DNA of 64,000 bases, taken from the NCBI GenBank assembly GCA_021815405.1, contig JAKAGV010000020.1, forward strand, positions 1 through 64,000, given 5' to 3'. This document shows, in pieces, positions 25,934 through 36,100 of the stretch. The stretch's first letter is position 1. The number at the start of each line of letters is the position of its first letter. Source of the DNA: Bacteroidota bacterium (GTDB lineage Bacteria; Bacteroidota; Ignavibacteria; Ignavibacteriales; Ignavibacteriaceae). The notes under the pieces were generated by a model. The model was not told the origin of the DNA, ran no database searches, and was given only the letters and a program-made list of their open reading frames with translations. The translations under genes and the position numbers were made by a program.

Positions 25934-27421
25934 TTACAAATCAAACCCGCTGTAAGAAAGATTAAAGCTCTTATTGCAAAGCGGGAAATCGGAAATGCCG
26001 TTGTTTTTAACTGCCAATGCAACCGCAATCCAGTTGTTGAATGACGGATCTTTAATTTTATATCTTTTCAGTTGCCCGCTTTCATCAGTAATTGCGGTGT
26101 GAACTATTTCGCCGCGCCATCCTTCAGACATCGAAACTACAAATTGATTTGGAGATAAATTATTTAATGGTTTTTTATTTTCACCATCTATCGGAGACTC
26201 AAGCAGTTCTCTAATAATTTTTATAGATTGGATAATTTCGACGTAACGGATATAAGCCCGCGCAAAAACATCTCCGGATTTTAAAGTAAATTTATGAACG
26301 GGAAAAAGAGTAAATCCGTCGTAAGGATGATCTGTACGGACATCAAGCGCAGCTCCGCATGCTCGAGCAGCAGGTCCGACAAGCCCAATATCCTTTGCTG
26401 TTTCAAGAGAAACCACTCCGGTTTTCTCAAATCTTGCTAACACAGATGCTGATGAAAATAAAACTTCTGCAGCCAGTTCAACATCTTCTTCAAGCTTGTT
26501 CAAAGTCTGAGTTAATTTTTCTTTTAGCTCATCATTGATATCGTAATTAACACCGCCAATTGCAATTAATCCGTGTCCAAACCTGCTTCCGCTAATTGCC
26601 ATAGTTGAATTTATTATTTTGGTTCTCATAGCGCCGAATGCAGCGTTGCCGGTAAGATAAGCTACATCTCCTGCTAATGCAGAAAGGTCTCCAAGATGAA
26701 TTCCGATTCGTTCAAGCTCAAGCGCAATTGTTCTTATAATTATTGCACGGCGCGATACATCAATATTGCCGAGCGATTCTATTGCTCTGGCAAAAGTTCC
26801 CGCATGACCGATGACTGTATCTCCTGCAATCGACTCCGAAAGTTTTAAAAGAAACTCCAGTTTGTTTTTATTCTTTAAAAATAATTCTTCTATTCCGCGG
26901 TGCTGAAAACCATGTTCAATTTCAAGATGATGGATTTGTTCGCCATGACAAGAAAATCTGAAATGTCCGGGCTCGATTATACCGGCATGAATAGGTCCTA
27001 CGCCGACTTCATGAACCTCTTCGCCTTCCATCTTAAAAAATTCATATTGATTTTCTTCGCTGGAAATTCCGGCAATACCTTTACGAACCGGTTTAAGCCA
27101 TGGATGACCTTCGGGCTTAATTCCATACTGCTCAAAGAATTCTCTTTCAAAAAGATGAAATGATTTCACTTCCGGTGTAATTGATTCAAAAGAATTTACC
27201 CCGCTGAAAATTGAAGATGCGGTAAACAGCTTTGACTGCTCATCATCTGCAAGAACGACATAAAGAATAACCTCATTGCCAATTTTGTCTCCGAAGAATT
27301 GAACCACCCTGCATCCTTCGGAAATCTTCTCAATAATCTGTCTCTTCAATGTTAAAAATTCCAGGCAGGGAATTTCCTTTTGCGCGGCAGACTGAAGATT
27401 TTTTATTTCATACCAGCTCAA
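25934..27421 (-). CDS. Ehr/group 4 hydrogenase-like large subunit lacking nickel ligands
   Basis: A 495-residue fusion of a NuoC-like domain (1-115, FEREFFEQYGIKPEGHPWL) and a NuoD/HyfG-like domain. The conserved opening HFRFSCHGEQ and GFQHRGIEELF is present (153-180). The N-terminal nickel motif, CGxC in hydrogenases, is replaced by SIAGDTVIGH at about 197-206. The C-terminal CxxC is also absent, the protein ending DFPLCNKSFNLSYSGFDL. So it should not bind a NiFe centre. This fits the energy-converting hydrogenase-related (Ehr) group, whose electron donor and acceptor are unresolved. It lies 13 bp after the HyfF-like gene. Confidence 0.88.
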   Translation of the reverse strand: MSWYEIKNLQSAAQKEIPCLEFLTLKRQIIEKISEGCRVVQFFGDKIGNEVILYVVLADDEQSKLFTASSIFSGVNSFESITPEVKSFHLFEREFFEQYGIKPEGHPWLKPVRKGIAGISSEENQYEFFKMEGEEVHEVGVGPIHAGIIEPGHFRFSCHGEQIHHLEIEHGFQHRGIEELFLKNKNKLEFLLKLSESIAGDTVIGHAGTFARAIESLGNIDVSRRAIIIRTIALELERIGIHLGDLSALAGDVAYLTGNAAFGAMRTKIINSTMAISGSRFGHGLIAIGGVNYDINDELKEKLTQTLNKLEEDVELAAEVLFSSASVLARFEKTGVVSLETAKDIGLVGPAARACGAALDVRTDHPYDGFTLFPVHKFTLKSGDVFARAYIRYVEIIQSIKIIRELLESPIDGENKKPLNNLSPNQFVVSMSEGWRGEIVHTAITDESGQLKRYKIKDPSFNNWIAVALAVKNNGISDFPLCNKSFNLSYSGFDL

Positions 27422-27434
27422 TCAACAACTCCAT

Positions 27435-28865
27435 CTAATTTAGAAAGCTCGCGGCATTCTTCAATAAATTCAAAACTGTTTCGGGAATATTCGTTCCAAT
27501 TGCTATCAGAAGCAGCAGCATTAATACCTGCCCGGTGTATGCAGAAAAGTTTAATCGCTTCGATTCAATTATTTCAGATTTATTTTCACCGAAAGACATT
27601 TTGAAAACAGCATTTCCCATTCCATAAATTATTACAGCAAGTAAAATGAAAAACGGAATTGACAGCCAACCGAGACCTGCCGCAAAAAAAGCTTTTGCAA
27701 TTAAGAACTTTGCAATGAAAGCCGGAAACGGAGGTATGCCTGAAATCGACAATAAAGAAATAATCCATATCCAACCTGTAATCGAATCTCTTTTTAACAG
27801 GCTGTGTACACTTTCAATCTTTTTAGTTTTAAAATGATGAAGGATGTTTCCGGAAGTAAGGAACAAAGATGTTTTGGAAAATGAATGAGCTGCCAGCAAA
27901 ATCATCGCGGCAAAAATTCCCGGCTTACCGAGCGCAATGCCGATGAAAAGTATTCCCATATTTTCAATTGAAGAATACGCAAGCATCCTTTTATAATTTT
28001 TTATCTGAAGCATAAACACCGCACTGATAAGCAGCGAAAGAAAGCCGGTTACGAGCAGCAGAAAATTTGAGAATTCCTCGCGGTGCGCATCAATCATTAT
28101 CTCTTGCACACGAATGAGCCCTAAAAATGCTGTGTTGAGCAAGGTTCCTGAAAGCATTGCGGAAACAGGCGAAGGAGCTTCGGAATGGGCATCGGGCAGC
28201 CAGGCATGAATAGGGGCAACTCCTACTTTAGTACCGAATCCTACGAGAATAAAAGCAAAGCTTATCTGCAGCCAGAAAGGATTTATCTCCGACGAATGTG
28301 AATACAAATCAGAAAAGAAAAGTGAATTGAATGAACGACTTCCGATTGAGAGAATAATTATTCCGACAAACGCCAGTGTAATTCCAATCGAGCAGATGTA
28401 AATATATTTCCAGGCAGCTTCGAGCGAAGATTTTTTCTTTTCAAAATAAATTAAAAGGGCGCTGGTTAAAGTTGTAGCTTCAACAAAAACCCACATAAGT
28501 GCAAGATGAGTTGAAAGCAGCACGCCTGTCATCGCAGCAACAAAAAGAAACATTGTTGCAGTATAAACAGCTTCCTGCTGCACTGAGCAATTGTGCTCGT
28601 CAAAATAAAAAATGCTGTAAATTGAAGAGGCTAAAAAAACGACCGACATTACAGCAAGAAACAAAATTCCAATGGGATCGAACTTGAAAAATATATTCAG
28701 CCATCCCGGAAGAATTATCCAGTTCAATCCGGACCAGGCTGAGATAGTTACCGCAATATAAACCATTGGAAGCAGTATTAAAGAAGTTCTTGTAATAATC
28801 CTGCTTTTTGAAAGAAGAACGATCGCACCAAGAAGTACCGGCAAGAATAATAAAATGAAAATCAT
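27435..28865 (-). CDS. HyfF-like antiporter-type membrane subunit
   Basis: A 476-residue polytopic protein of the NuoL/M/N-Mrp family (about 14 helices). The conserved proton-path residues are present: Glu129 in WVFVEATTL and Lys213 in GFGTKVGVAPIHAWLPDAHSEAPSPVSAMLSG, the family hallmark. In the Hyf/Ehr complex it is the second antiporter-like subunit and is expected to move H+ or Na+. It overlaps nothing and starts one base after the HyfE-like stop, indicating tight cotranscription. Confidence 0.88.
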   Translation of the reverse strand: MIFILLFLPVLLGAIVLLSKSRIITRTSLILLPMVYIAVTISAWSGLNWIILPGWLNIFFKFDPIGILFLAVMSVVFLASSIYSIFYFDEHNCSVQQEAVYTATMFLFVAAMTGVLLSTHLALMWVFVEATTLTSALLIYFEKKKSSLEAAWKYIYICSIGITLAFVGIIILSIGSRSFNSLFFSDLYSHSSEINPFWLQISFAFILVGFGTKVGVAPIHAWLPDAHSEAPSPVSAMLSGTLLNTAFLGLIRVQEIMIDAHREEFSNFLLLVTGFLSLLISAVFMLQIKNYKRMLAYSSIENMGILFIGIALGKPGIFAAMILLAAHSFSKTSLFLTSGNILHHFKTKKIESVHSLLKRDSITGWIWIISLLSISGIPPFPAFIAKFLIAKAFFAAGLGWLSIPFFILLAVIIYGMGNAVFKMSFGENKSEIIESKRLNFSAYTGQVLMLLLLIAIGTNIPETVLNLLKNAASFLN

Positions 28866-28866
28866 T

Positions 28867-29502
28867 TTAATCTTTCAACTCCGTAAGAATATCGATATGA
28901 TTTCCGTCGAACATCTCCTGAATCTTGTTGAAGAAAATTACGAAGAGATAAATACCGACAAATAAATCAAGCAGAACGCCGAGGTTCACAAGCATCGGCA
29001 TTTCGTTAGCGACTGACAGCGACAAAAGGAATATCCCGTTCTCAAGAATCATATAACATAAAATGTGGGTGATAATTCTTTTTCGATTTACAATTAAGAA
29101 CAAACTGGCAATTATCAAAACTATTGAGACACCGAAGTAAAGCGGCTTTACGCCGGCTCCAACTTTAGCAGACCAGAACGCCGCAACAAAGCCGAGGATA
29201 AAAATTCCGCTTGCGATCAACATCGAGTAGAACTGCGAAATATAAGGCTCAACCTCTCTTCCTATTTCATTTTTCCGGATTACGCGCAAAAGGAAGAGAG
29301 GAATAATAATTGCCTTAACCAACAAAGTTTCAATCGCAAGAAATGCAATGTTCAGCCAGTTTATTTCTTTGAGATCAAAAATAACAAGGAAGAAAAGAGC
29401 CAGCCCTTGAAATGCTAAGGTTTTAACATAAGATTCAATTCTGCTTGCGGCAAAAATGTAAAGTATGCTTGTGCCGAGAAGAATAATTAAAATATTGCTC
29501 AT
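28867..29502 (-). CDS. HyfE-like membrane subunit
   Basis: A 211-residue protein with about seven hydrophobic helices. Its second half (about 110-200) resembles NuoK, with a buried acidic residue in ITHILCYMILENGIFLLSLSV. Its length matches HyfE and the corresponding Ehr subunit. It connects the antiporter-like subunits to the hydrophilic arm in related complexes. Its ATG follows directly after the stop of the HyfC-like gene with no spacer, and one base separates it from the next gene. Confidence 0.85.
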   Translation of the reverse strand: MSNILIILLGTSILYIFAASRIESYVKTLAFQGLALFFLVIFDLKEINWLNIAFLAIETLLVKAIIIPLFLLRVIRKNEIGREVEPYISQFYSMLIASGIFILGFVAAFWSAKVGAGVKPLYFGVSIVLIIASLFLIVNRKRIITHILCYMILENGIFLLSLSVANEMPMLVNLGVLLDLFVGIYLFVIFFNKIQEMFDGNHIDILTELKD

Positions 29503-30420
29503 CTACATTCTTCCTCGCAAATAGAAAACGACAACGGCAAAAGCAATAAGTGAAAGTGCCGTCATAAGAAAAATGAATTGCGGAACATGCGACATCCTTG
29601 CCCGCGCAATCAGCGACTCAATCAAACCGATTAGTACTGCCGACAACATTATAATTCCTATCAGCAAAACTGTCGCAATTACGGGTTGAATATTTCCGGG
29701 GATTAAAAGATTAGCCGCTAAAACCGATAGTAAAACCATCTTCATACTGGCAGAATAAAATATGAAAGCAAAGTCCGGACCCGAATTATCCAGCACCATC
29801 ACTTCATGGATCATAGTAAGTTCAAGATGAGTATTTGGATCGTCAACGGGAACGCGCGAGCCTTCAGTTAATATCATAATAAATAAAGCTGCTGTAAAAA
29901 GAATTTCAATTAAAACGGAGTAACCGGCGCTTGAATTCAACAAATGAAAAATTGAAGCGAAGGAGGTCTGTCCGGTAAGCATAGCAAGAGTTCCGATCAA
30001 AATAAAAAATGCAGGCTCAACAATCGTTGAAAATGTTACTTCTCTGCTTGCACCCATTCCTTCGAAGCTGCTGCCTGTATCGAGAGCCGCAAGCACAGTT
30101 AAGAATTTTGAAAGTCCGAGGACATAAGCGAACAAAACAAAATCGCCTTCAAAGCTGAATGCTGAACCAAACGATGGAATCGGTATTAAAAGGAAAGCAA
30201 AGATTACAGCGGCGATGTTAAACGTCGGCGCTATTTGAAAAACAAATGAAGTTGTTTTACTAATTACTTCTCCCTTCTTTAACAGTCTGATGAAATCATA
30301 CAACGGCTGAAGCAGCGGAGAGCCTTTTCTTCCAGCCCAGAGTGCTTTCACCCGGTTAATTATTCCGATGAATAAAAACGGCGCAACAAGTAATAAACAA
30401 ATTTGAATTACCGGCAGCAT
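29503..30420 (-). CDS. HyfC/NuoH-like membrane subunit
   Basis: A 305-residue protein of the NuoH/HyfC family with about eight helices. The family signatures are LLQPLYDFIRLLKKG near 38-52 and the loop EGSRVPVDDPNTHLELTMIHEVMVLD near 178-203, which in complex I borders the quinone site and contacts the large subunit. It anchors the hydrophilic arm to the membrane. The ATG lies immediately after the TAG of the HyfB-like gene, so the two are translationally linked. Confidence 0.9.
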   Translation of the reverse strand: MLPVIQICLLLVAPFLFIGIINRVKALWAGRKGSPLLQPLYDFIRLLKKGEVISKTTSFVFQIAPTFNIAAVIFAFLLIPIPSFGSAFSFEGDFVLFAYVLGLSKFLTVLAALDTGSSFEGMGASREVTFSTIVEPAFFILIGTLAMLTGQTSFASIFHLLNSSAGYSVLIEILFTAALFIMILTEGSRVPVDDPNTHLELTMIHEVMVLDNSGPDFAFIFYSASMKMVLLSVLAANLLIPGNIQPVIATVLLIGIIMLSAVLIGLIESLIARARMSHVPQFIFLMTALSLIAFAVVVFYLRGRM

Positions 30421-32406
30421 CTACATTACTCCGATAACGTAAATAAGAATTAAGACGAGAAAGATGAGACCATAAAGAATGTATTGCTGCATCCTTCCGC
30501 TTTGAATCCATACAAATAAGTTTAAGAAAGAACGAATATATTTTAGCAGAGGCTGAATGAAAATTCTTTCTAACAAATCATGCTGGGAAGTTTTTAACTT
30601 TGCTTCTGCAGGAAAGATTTCCTTTTCAGTTTCAACAATTGTCTTCTGAGGAACAACAGCCGCAACGAGCTCTAAAAAAGGGAGTGAAAAAGAACTGCCA
30701 GTATATTGGACACGGCTGTTAGCCGTTTGATAACCGCAGTCCCAAGTTTTAAAAATCCTAACGTGCTTCCTTCGAAGAAGTAAATACCTGACTATAAAAA
30801 AGAATAAAAGTATAGCAACAAAGATTGAGATTGCTTTTGCTAATGAAGTGTAAACTGAAATAATCGAACTAAGTTCCGACAAATAATTTGTCTGTGAAAA
30901 CTGATTAACTGCTCCTGAAATCAAATGTATAATTACAGCAGGGAAAAATCCTACAAAGAAAATTACCGTTAAACAAATTATCATGGGGAACAAAAGCATT
31001 GGTGAAGCTTCCGATGGCTGATGATGGAACTTCGAACGCGATGTTCCAAGAAAAGTAATTCCGAAAAGTTTTGTAAAGCCAAGTACCGCCATAACTCCGA
31101 CTAATGCCAAACCGGAAAATCCAACAATCATCAAAATATTAAATGAAGCGCTGTCGAATGAAAAGCTTTTTGCAATACCAAGGTAAATTGCAAATTCGCT
31201 TATGAATCCGCTAAGAATAGGCAGCCCGCTTATAGCCATTGCCCCGATTAAAAATACCGCTGCAGTAAGCGGCATGTACTTTATCAGTCCACCGAGATTT
31301 TCCAAATTTCTTGTTCCGGTTTTTTGATAGACAATTCCGGCACCGTAAAATAGAATGCTCTTAAAAGTAAAATGATTTAAAGTATGAAGCAGCGCTCCTA
31401 AAAATCCAAGCCAGGTAATCAGCGGAAGGTTATAGGAAAGCCCAAGCATACCAAGCCCGATGCCCATGCCTATTATACCGATGTTTTCTATACTTGAATA
31501 TGCGAGAAGCTTTTTAATATCTTTCTGTGAAATTCCGTTTAGGATTCCGGTAATTGCAGTAACAAGTGAAATAATAAATACTCCGTATGCAAGGTGTATC
31601 TCTGGAATTCCGCATAACAAAATAATCCTAAGAATTCCGTAGATGCCTGTCTTAATCATTATGCCTGACATTATCGCAGAAACTCCGGTTGGGGCTGCAG
31701 GATGAGCGCGCGGAAGCCATGTATGGAAAGGAACAAATCCAGCCTTAGTTCCAAATCCTATAAAAAATAGAATAAACAAAATTATTGAAATGCTGCCTTG
31801 TGCACTTAATATATTTTTGAACGAATTGAAATCGTAACTTCCGGTAACGCTGCTTATCCATGCAAATGCTGCAATCAAAAATGAAGCTCCAATCTGCATC
31901 GCGATTAAATAATAGACTCCAGCTTTTCTTACTTCCTCCTTATCGCTTTCAAAGATGACGAGGAAAAAAGATGAGGTAGACATCAGCTCCCACACAATTA
32001 AAAATAAAATTGAATTCTGGACAACGACAACAAGCAGCATTGAAGAGATTAAAAGTCCGAAGAAAAAATAAAAAGAAGACAGTGAATATTTTTTTTCATC
32101 ATAGTGTTTCAAATATTCCATCGAATAAATTGAAGCAAGCAGTGAGCCGGCTGAAATGATGATTACAAAAAAAACGGCGAGCGGATCTAGCCTAATCGCA
32201 GAGCTGCCGATCGGATCAGAAAAATACAAAATCTTCTCAAGATTCCCTCCGCCTAACAAAACAGAAACGGCTGAAGGAAGTATCATGAACTGAGCGGCAA
32301 TGCCGAAGAGTAAAAATAAATATCCCTTCGCTTTACCTCTTACAAAAATTGCAGAGGTTCCGCCTGCAAAAAAAAGAATGCAGCCTAAAAGAAATTCATC
32401 AAACAA
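30421..32406 (-). CDS. HyfB-like antiporter-type membrane subunit
   Basis: A 661-residue polytopic NuoL/Mrp-type protein. Key residues are Glu140 in LIVWELMSTSS and Lys221 in FGTKAGFVPFHTWLPRAHPAAPTGVSAIMSG, plus a second lysine in LNHFTFKSILFYGAG. The long C-terminal extension (from about 540) contains RKHVRIFKTWDCGYQ, as in HyfB. The reading frame begins with TTG at 32406, six bases after the regulator stop, and no ATG is close; the overlapping GGAAAGG is in the preceding gene. It should translocate ions as the first membrane subunit of the complex. Confidence 0.87.
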   Translation of the reverse strand: MFDEFLLGCILFFAGGTSAIFVRGKAKGYLFLLFGIAAQFMILPSAVSVLLGGGNLEKILYFSDPIGSSAIRLDPLAVFFVIIISAGSLLASIYSMEYLKHYDEKKYSLSSFYFFFGLLISSMLLVVVVQNSILFLIVWELMSTSSFFLVIFESDKEEVRKAGVYYLIAMQIGASFLIAAFAWISSVTGSYDFNSFKNILSAQGSISIILFILFFIGFGTKAGFVPFHTWLPRAHPAAPTGVSAIMSGIMIKTGIYGILRIILLCGIPEIHLAYGVFIISLVTAITGILNGISQKDIKKLLAYSSIENIGIIGMGIGLGMLGLSYNLPLITWLGFLGALLHTLNHFTFKSILFYGAGIVYQKTGTRNLENLGGLIKYMPLTAAVFLIGAMAISGLPILSGFISEFAIYLGIAKSFSFDSASFNILMIVGFSGLALVGVMAVLGFTKLFGITFLGTSRSKFHHQPSEASPMLLFPMIICLTVIFFVGFFPAVIIHLISGAVNQFSQTNYLSELSSIISVYTSLAKAISIFVAILLFFFIVRYLLLRRKHVRIFKTWDCGYQTANSRVQYTGSSFSLPFLELVAAVVPQKTIVETEKEIFPAEAKLKTSQHDLLERIFIQPLLKYIRSFLNLFVWIQSGRMQQYILYGLIFLVLILIYVIGVM

Positions 32407-32412
32407 CTTTTG

Positions 32413-33087
32413 CTAATTACCTTTCCACTCAATTTCTTTTTCTTCAACAAATCCTAAAATATTTTCTTTAGATTCTCTTCTTGTTAACATTTCAATAAAC
32501 TTGTCCATCCGGCATAAGTAAGAAATTTTAGAGAGAGTTTCGAGATGCTTCTTTGGACTATTGGACAAAACAATAAATAAAGTGTGTACCAGTTCCCCGT
32601 CCAGCGCTTTAAAGTCGGTTGGATTTTTCAGATAACAAATTGAAACGCTTGAATCGCCTGCCTCGGTTATAATGGGATTACGGGGATGCGGAATAGCAAT
32701 TCCTTTTCCAATCGCAGTAGTCATCAATTCTTCTCGGCTTAATAGAGCTGAAAGAATTTCAACCTTTGAAATGTTAGCCGGAGTAGAAATCATTTCAATT
32801 GCATACTTTAAAATATCTGCAACCGAATTGCCGGGAATGTTTTGATAAACTCCGCCTGCGTTCAGAAGCGCATAAAAGCTTGATAATTTGGCTTCCGAAG
32901 TTAGGTTTAGAACATTCGGGGTAAGTTCAATTTTGCTGCTTAGAATCCACTCATTTATTTCGGAACGGTTGAATCTATATTGATGATTTATCCTGTAACA
33001 TGGAATCTTCTTATCTTTAATCCATCTGTAAACCGTTTTTTCCGAAACATTAAGAAGCTCTACAATATCCTTAATCTTTAAATCCAC
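32413..33087 (-). CDS. Helix-turn-helix/PTS EIIA fusion regulator
   Basis: A 224-residue protein when started at GTG 33087; an in-frame TTG at 33141 would add 18 residues and no ATG is available. Residues 2-52 form an excisionase-type helix-turn-helix (KIKDIVELLNVSEKTVYRWI, then RINHQYRFNRSEINEWI). Residues about 75-220 form a PTS EIIA domain of the fructose/PtsN type, with the phosphorylatable His134 in IAIPHPRNP. No EIIB or EIIC is nearby, so the EIIA domain is probably sensory. The gene ends six bases before the first subunit of the Ehr-type complex, so it likely regulates that operon, perhaps in response to the PEP:pyruvate ratio or nitrogen-PTS state. This last point is inference. Confidence 0.85.
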   Translation of the reverse strand: MDLKIKDIVELLNVSEKTVYRWIKDKKIPCYRINHQYRFNRSEINEWILSSKIELTPNVLNLTSEAKLSSFYALLNAGGVYQNIPGNSVADILKYAIEMISTPANISKVEILSALLSREELMTTAIGKGIAIPHPRNPIITEAGDSSVSICYLKNPTDFKALDGELVHTLFIVLSNSPKKHLETLSKISYLCRMDKFIEMLTRRESKENILGFVEEKEIEWKGN

Positions 33088-33180
33088 AAAGTCCGAAAAA
33101 ATTTTGGCGGGAAATGTAAATCTTTTTCCGGCAATGTGCAAAGATTTCCAAGAAAAAGTTTACTTGTCCCAAAATGTCCT

Positions 33181-36100
33181 TTAACGGCTTAAATATTCCA
33201 ATACTGCTTTCATAACTTCATCTCTTACTTTCTGACCAAGAATCGTTTCAAAAGGGAAACCAAATGCAATTACATTGTAACTGCCGGAATAAGCTGTTGC
33301 CGCAGGAAAACTATTTTCTGAATATCGAAGAATTATTTTTCCGCCATTCACTCCTTGAATAGCATCCGGTGCTGTCACCGCATAAAGGTTATCATTCAAT
33401 TCTGTATTGAATTTCAAAGTAAAAGATTTAGGCAAAAATGAATCATTGATTGATTTAACTTCCCCGTTTGCAGATGCATGATCTGCATCCAGTTTATATT
33501 TTAAAATTTGTGTTGCAAAGCTTTTATCTATACTGTCAGGTTTTGCTTGATTAAATAAATCACTTGCGATATAAGATCCGGAAATAAAAATATTTCCACC
33601 GGAATTGCAGTAGGCAGTTATCTGCTTTTGTAATTTAGCAGGAAATGTTTTAAAGCGCATTCCTCGCTTTAAATCTTGTGAAGTTCTTTCCCAAGGTGTG
33701 GATTTTTGGGCTCCTAAAATCAAATCAATATATTTATATGGTGTAAGATTAACGAGACTATCTTCCACGGCTTGGGCACTTACAGACATAAATGAATGAC
33801 CGCATTCTTTAATTGCCTCACCATGAATATAGGGGTAGTTAAAAGTATTTCCTGCAATAACATCTGTTTCATAATTTGCGTGGCTTGCGCCCCATCCTGG
33901 CTCATCATTTGAAATCCAAGCTGAGGTAGAATCAAAATTGTACTGCGAACCAGTATAGCTTAAATCGTAATGATCAGGAACTCCGGGATCAATCGCATTT
34001 ACGAAACCGGTAAACTTCGAGCTTTCTACAGCTGCGGGTCCCGCAACCCGGTAGAATCCGTTTATTATTAAGACCGGCTTTTTATCATTATCCATTCTGC
34101 AGACAGAAAGAATTTCTGACGGAAAGCTTTCACCACCGTTATTTACTGCCGTAACCTTGAAACTGTATATTAAGCCTGGCTTTGCATTCCTGAATTCAAA
34201 ATAAGGATGAGAAGTAACAACTCCATTATCAAAGCCACCGCTGTTGATTCTTGTATAAACAATATATTTATCCGGTGTAGCAGTTGGCTCAAGCGAATCG
34301 GGTGTCGGTTTCCATGTTAACAGTACATTTCCATCCTGCTCAAGAATTGAAGTAAAACATTTCACCGGGAGCGGCTCAACAATGTATTTGAAATTATCTT
34401 GAACCGAGAGAAAACGCAGAATGCCCTTGTAAATGGCTCTTGCGACTGTAAATCTAAATTCAGGATCGTGAGCAAATTTCATATCAAGATAATTTTGATG
34501 CGAGAGAATCTCCAGCAGCATTGAAGGTATATTCGGGCGTACTGCTTCGCTGTAATCCGAATCCTCAAGCGCCCTGCGGTTCCAGGTAGAATCATATTCG
34601 GATCGAACGTCATTCACAATTTGTGATTGAACCAGATCCGCAAAATCTCTGTTTGCCATCCGAGACATTCCTCCGGGAAAATCATTTTTATTTTTCTCAT
34701 CCAAAGTACTATAAATGGCAAGTGTGCCGACGGTTGTATCGCTGTGTGTTATCCCTGCATCTGTATGAATTGCAAGTGAAGCATCAATTGGAATTCCAAG
34801 TCCTTTTGCTGCTCTATCTCCATTAGGTCCATCAGGTGCACCATTCAAATAATTAGCATATTCCGGTCGGCTCTTATAATCATCGTTATAATCATTCTTA
34901 CTTTTATTTAAGTCATAGACCAGAGTATCCGGCATACCGGCATACTGAAGATAATATCTTGCCGCTTCGAATATTTTTGGTCTGCCGCTGGTTCTGCCGC
35001 CTCTTTCAATAATTCCCATACCACCGCCAAAGCGAACAGCATCAGCAGAAATTATTTTACCGCTACTCTTGCTTTGATTAGTCAGAACAACTTTATCTTC
35101 ATCCGGATTGTATCCCTTTTCAAACTTAAATTCACCGAGATATATCCATGTGTTTCCGCCAATTTGCTGATTAACTTTGAATTTAGTCTGGATACCATCG
35201 TGATAAACAGTGTAATGAGCATCCGAAGCGTTCCCGGCTGATGCATGATACGAAATATAAACAGCATAAGATCCTGTTTCCGGAATCTCCGGTATCCAGC
35301 TAACTGATGCAGTTGAATCTAAGCTTGATTCTATAAACCGGCTTGTACCTTTTTTAAATGGATTGTAATCTGTGGGATAAGGAGGATTACCAACAGCAAA
35401 GCCGGGGTTTTTGCTTGTTGTCCATTTATCATTATTGCTAGTATATTTTTCAATATAATATTTTGATTTTATATCAGAAGGAGAATCATTATCTACCACA
35501 ACAGAATTACTCTGCATGTCTCTTTCACGGGGATCAAAAACATTTGCGCCGGCATTTTGAAGCATCGGGATCAAGTAGGGGACTACAAAAGATAAAGTCA
35601 ATTTATCTTCAACAGATTGGAACAACCTTGGACGCTGCCATTCCCAGCGGTTTTCCTCATTGTTGTAATACCATCCATGGCTTGGCCATACAACAATATT
35701 TCTATTAAACAATCCGTTTGATGGTACAAATTTCTTGCTGACATTTTGAACCACCGGTGCCGGTCTTTTTTCAATTTTTGATGGAAGGCGTTTTAAATCG
35801 TAATCGTTTTTATTGTCTCTATAATAATTCGGAACGAAATATTGAATCGGATGATTCTGTGTCTCAAGTGTATATTTATAATCCTCAAATCCGCTGCCGA
35901 AATATTTTTTTACTTCCGAATATATTTCCTTAACACTATTCTCTCTGAAAGGACGAAAGCCGAAATTCCTGTTGAACTTTATGACGATGGTTTTTGTATT
36001 TGTGTTTATTAGAAAATCATCTATTTTAGATCCATCCGGGATTTTGAATTTAAACATTCGTTTCGCAAAGTCGATTCTAAATTCATTTGCTTTTGCATCA

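Noticed and set aside
25934-27421. Functional [NiFe] hydrogenase large subunit
   Set aside because: Neither CGxC near residue 200 nor the C-terminal CxxC is present, and no hydrogenase maturation or protease genes are near.
31460-31642. Genes antisense to the hydrogenase-like operon
   Set aside because: Frames opposite to long real genes with good family matches; no ribosome-binding sites or domains.
25152-32406. Part of respiratory complex I (nuo)
   Set aside because: HyfB/C/E/F-type membrane subunits, the NuoC-NuoD fusion and the lack of NuoE/F/G, A and J-type genes fit Hyf/Ehr order rather than nuo.
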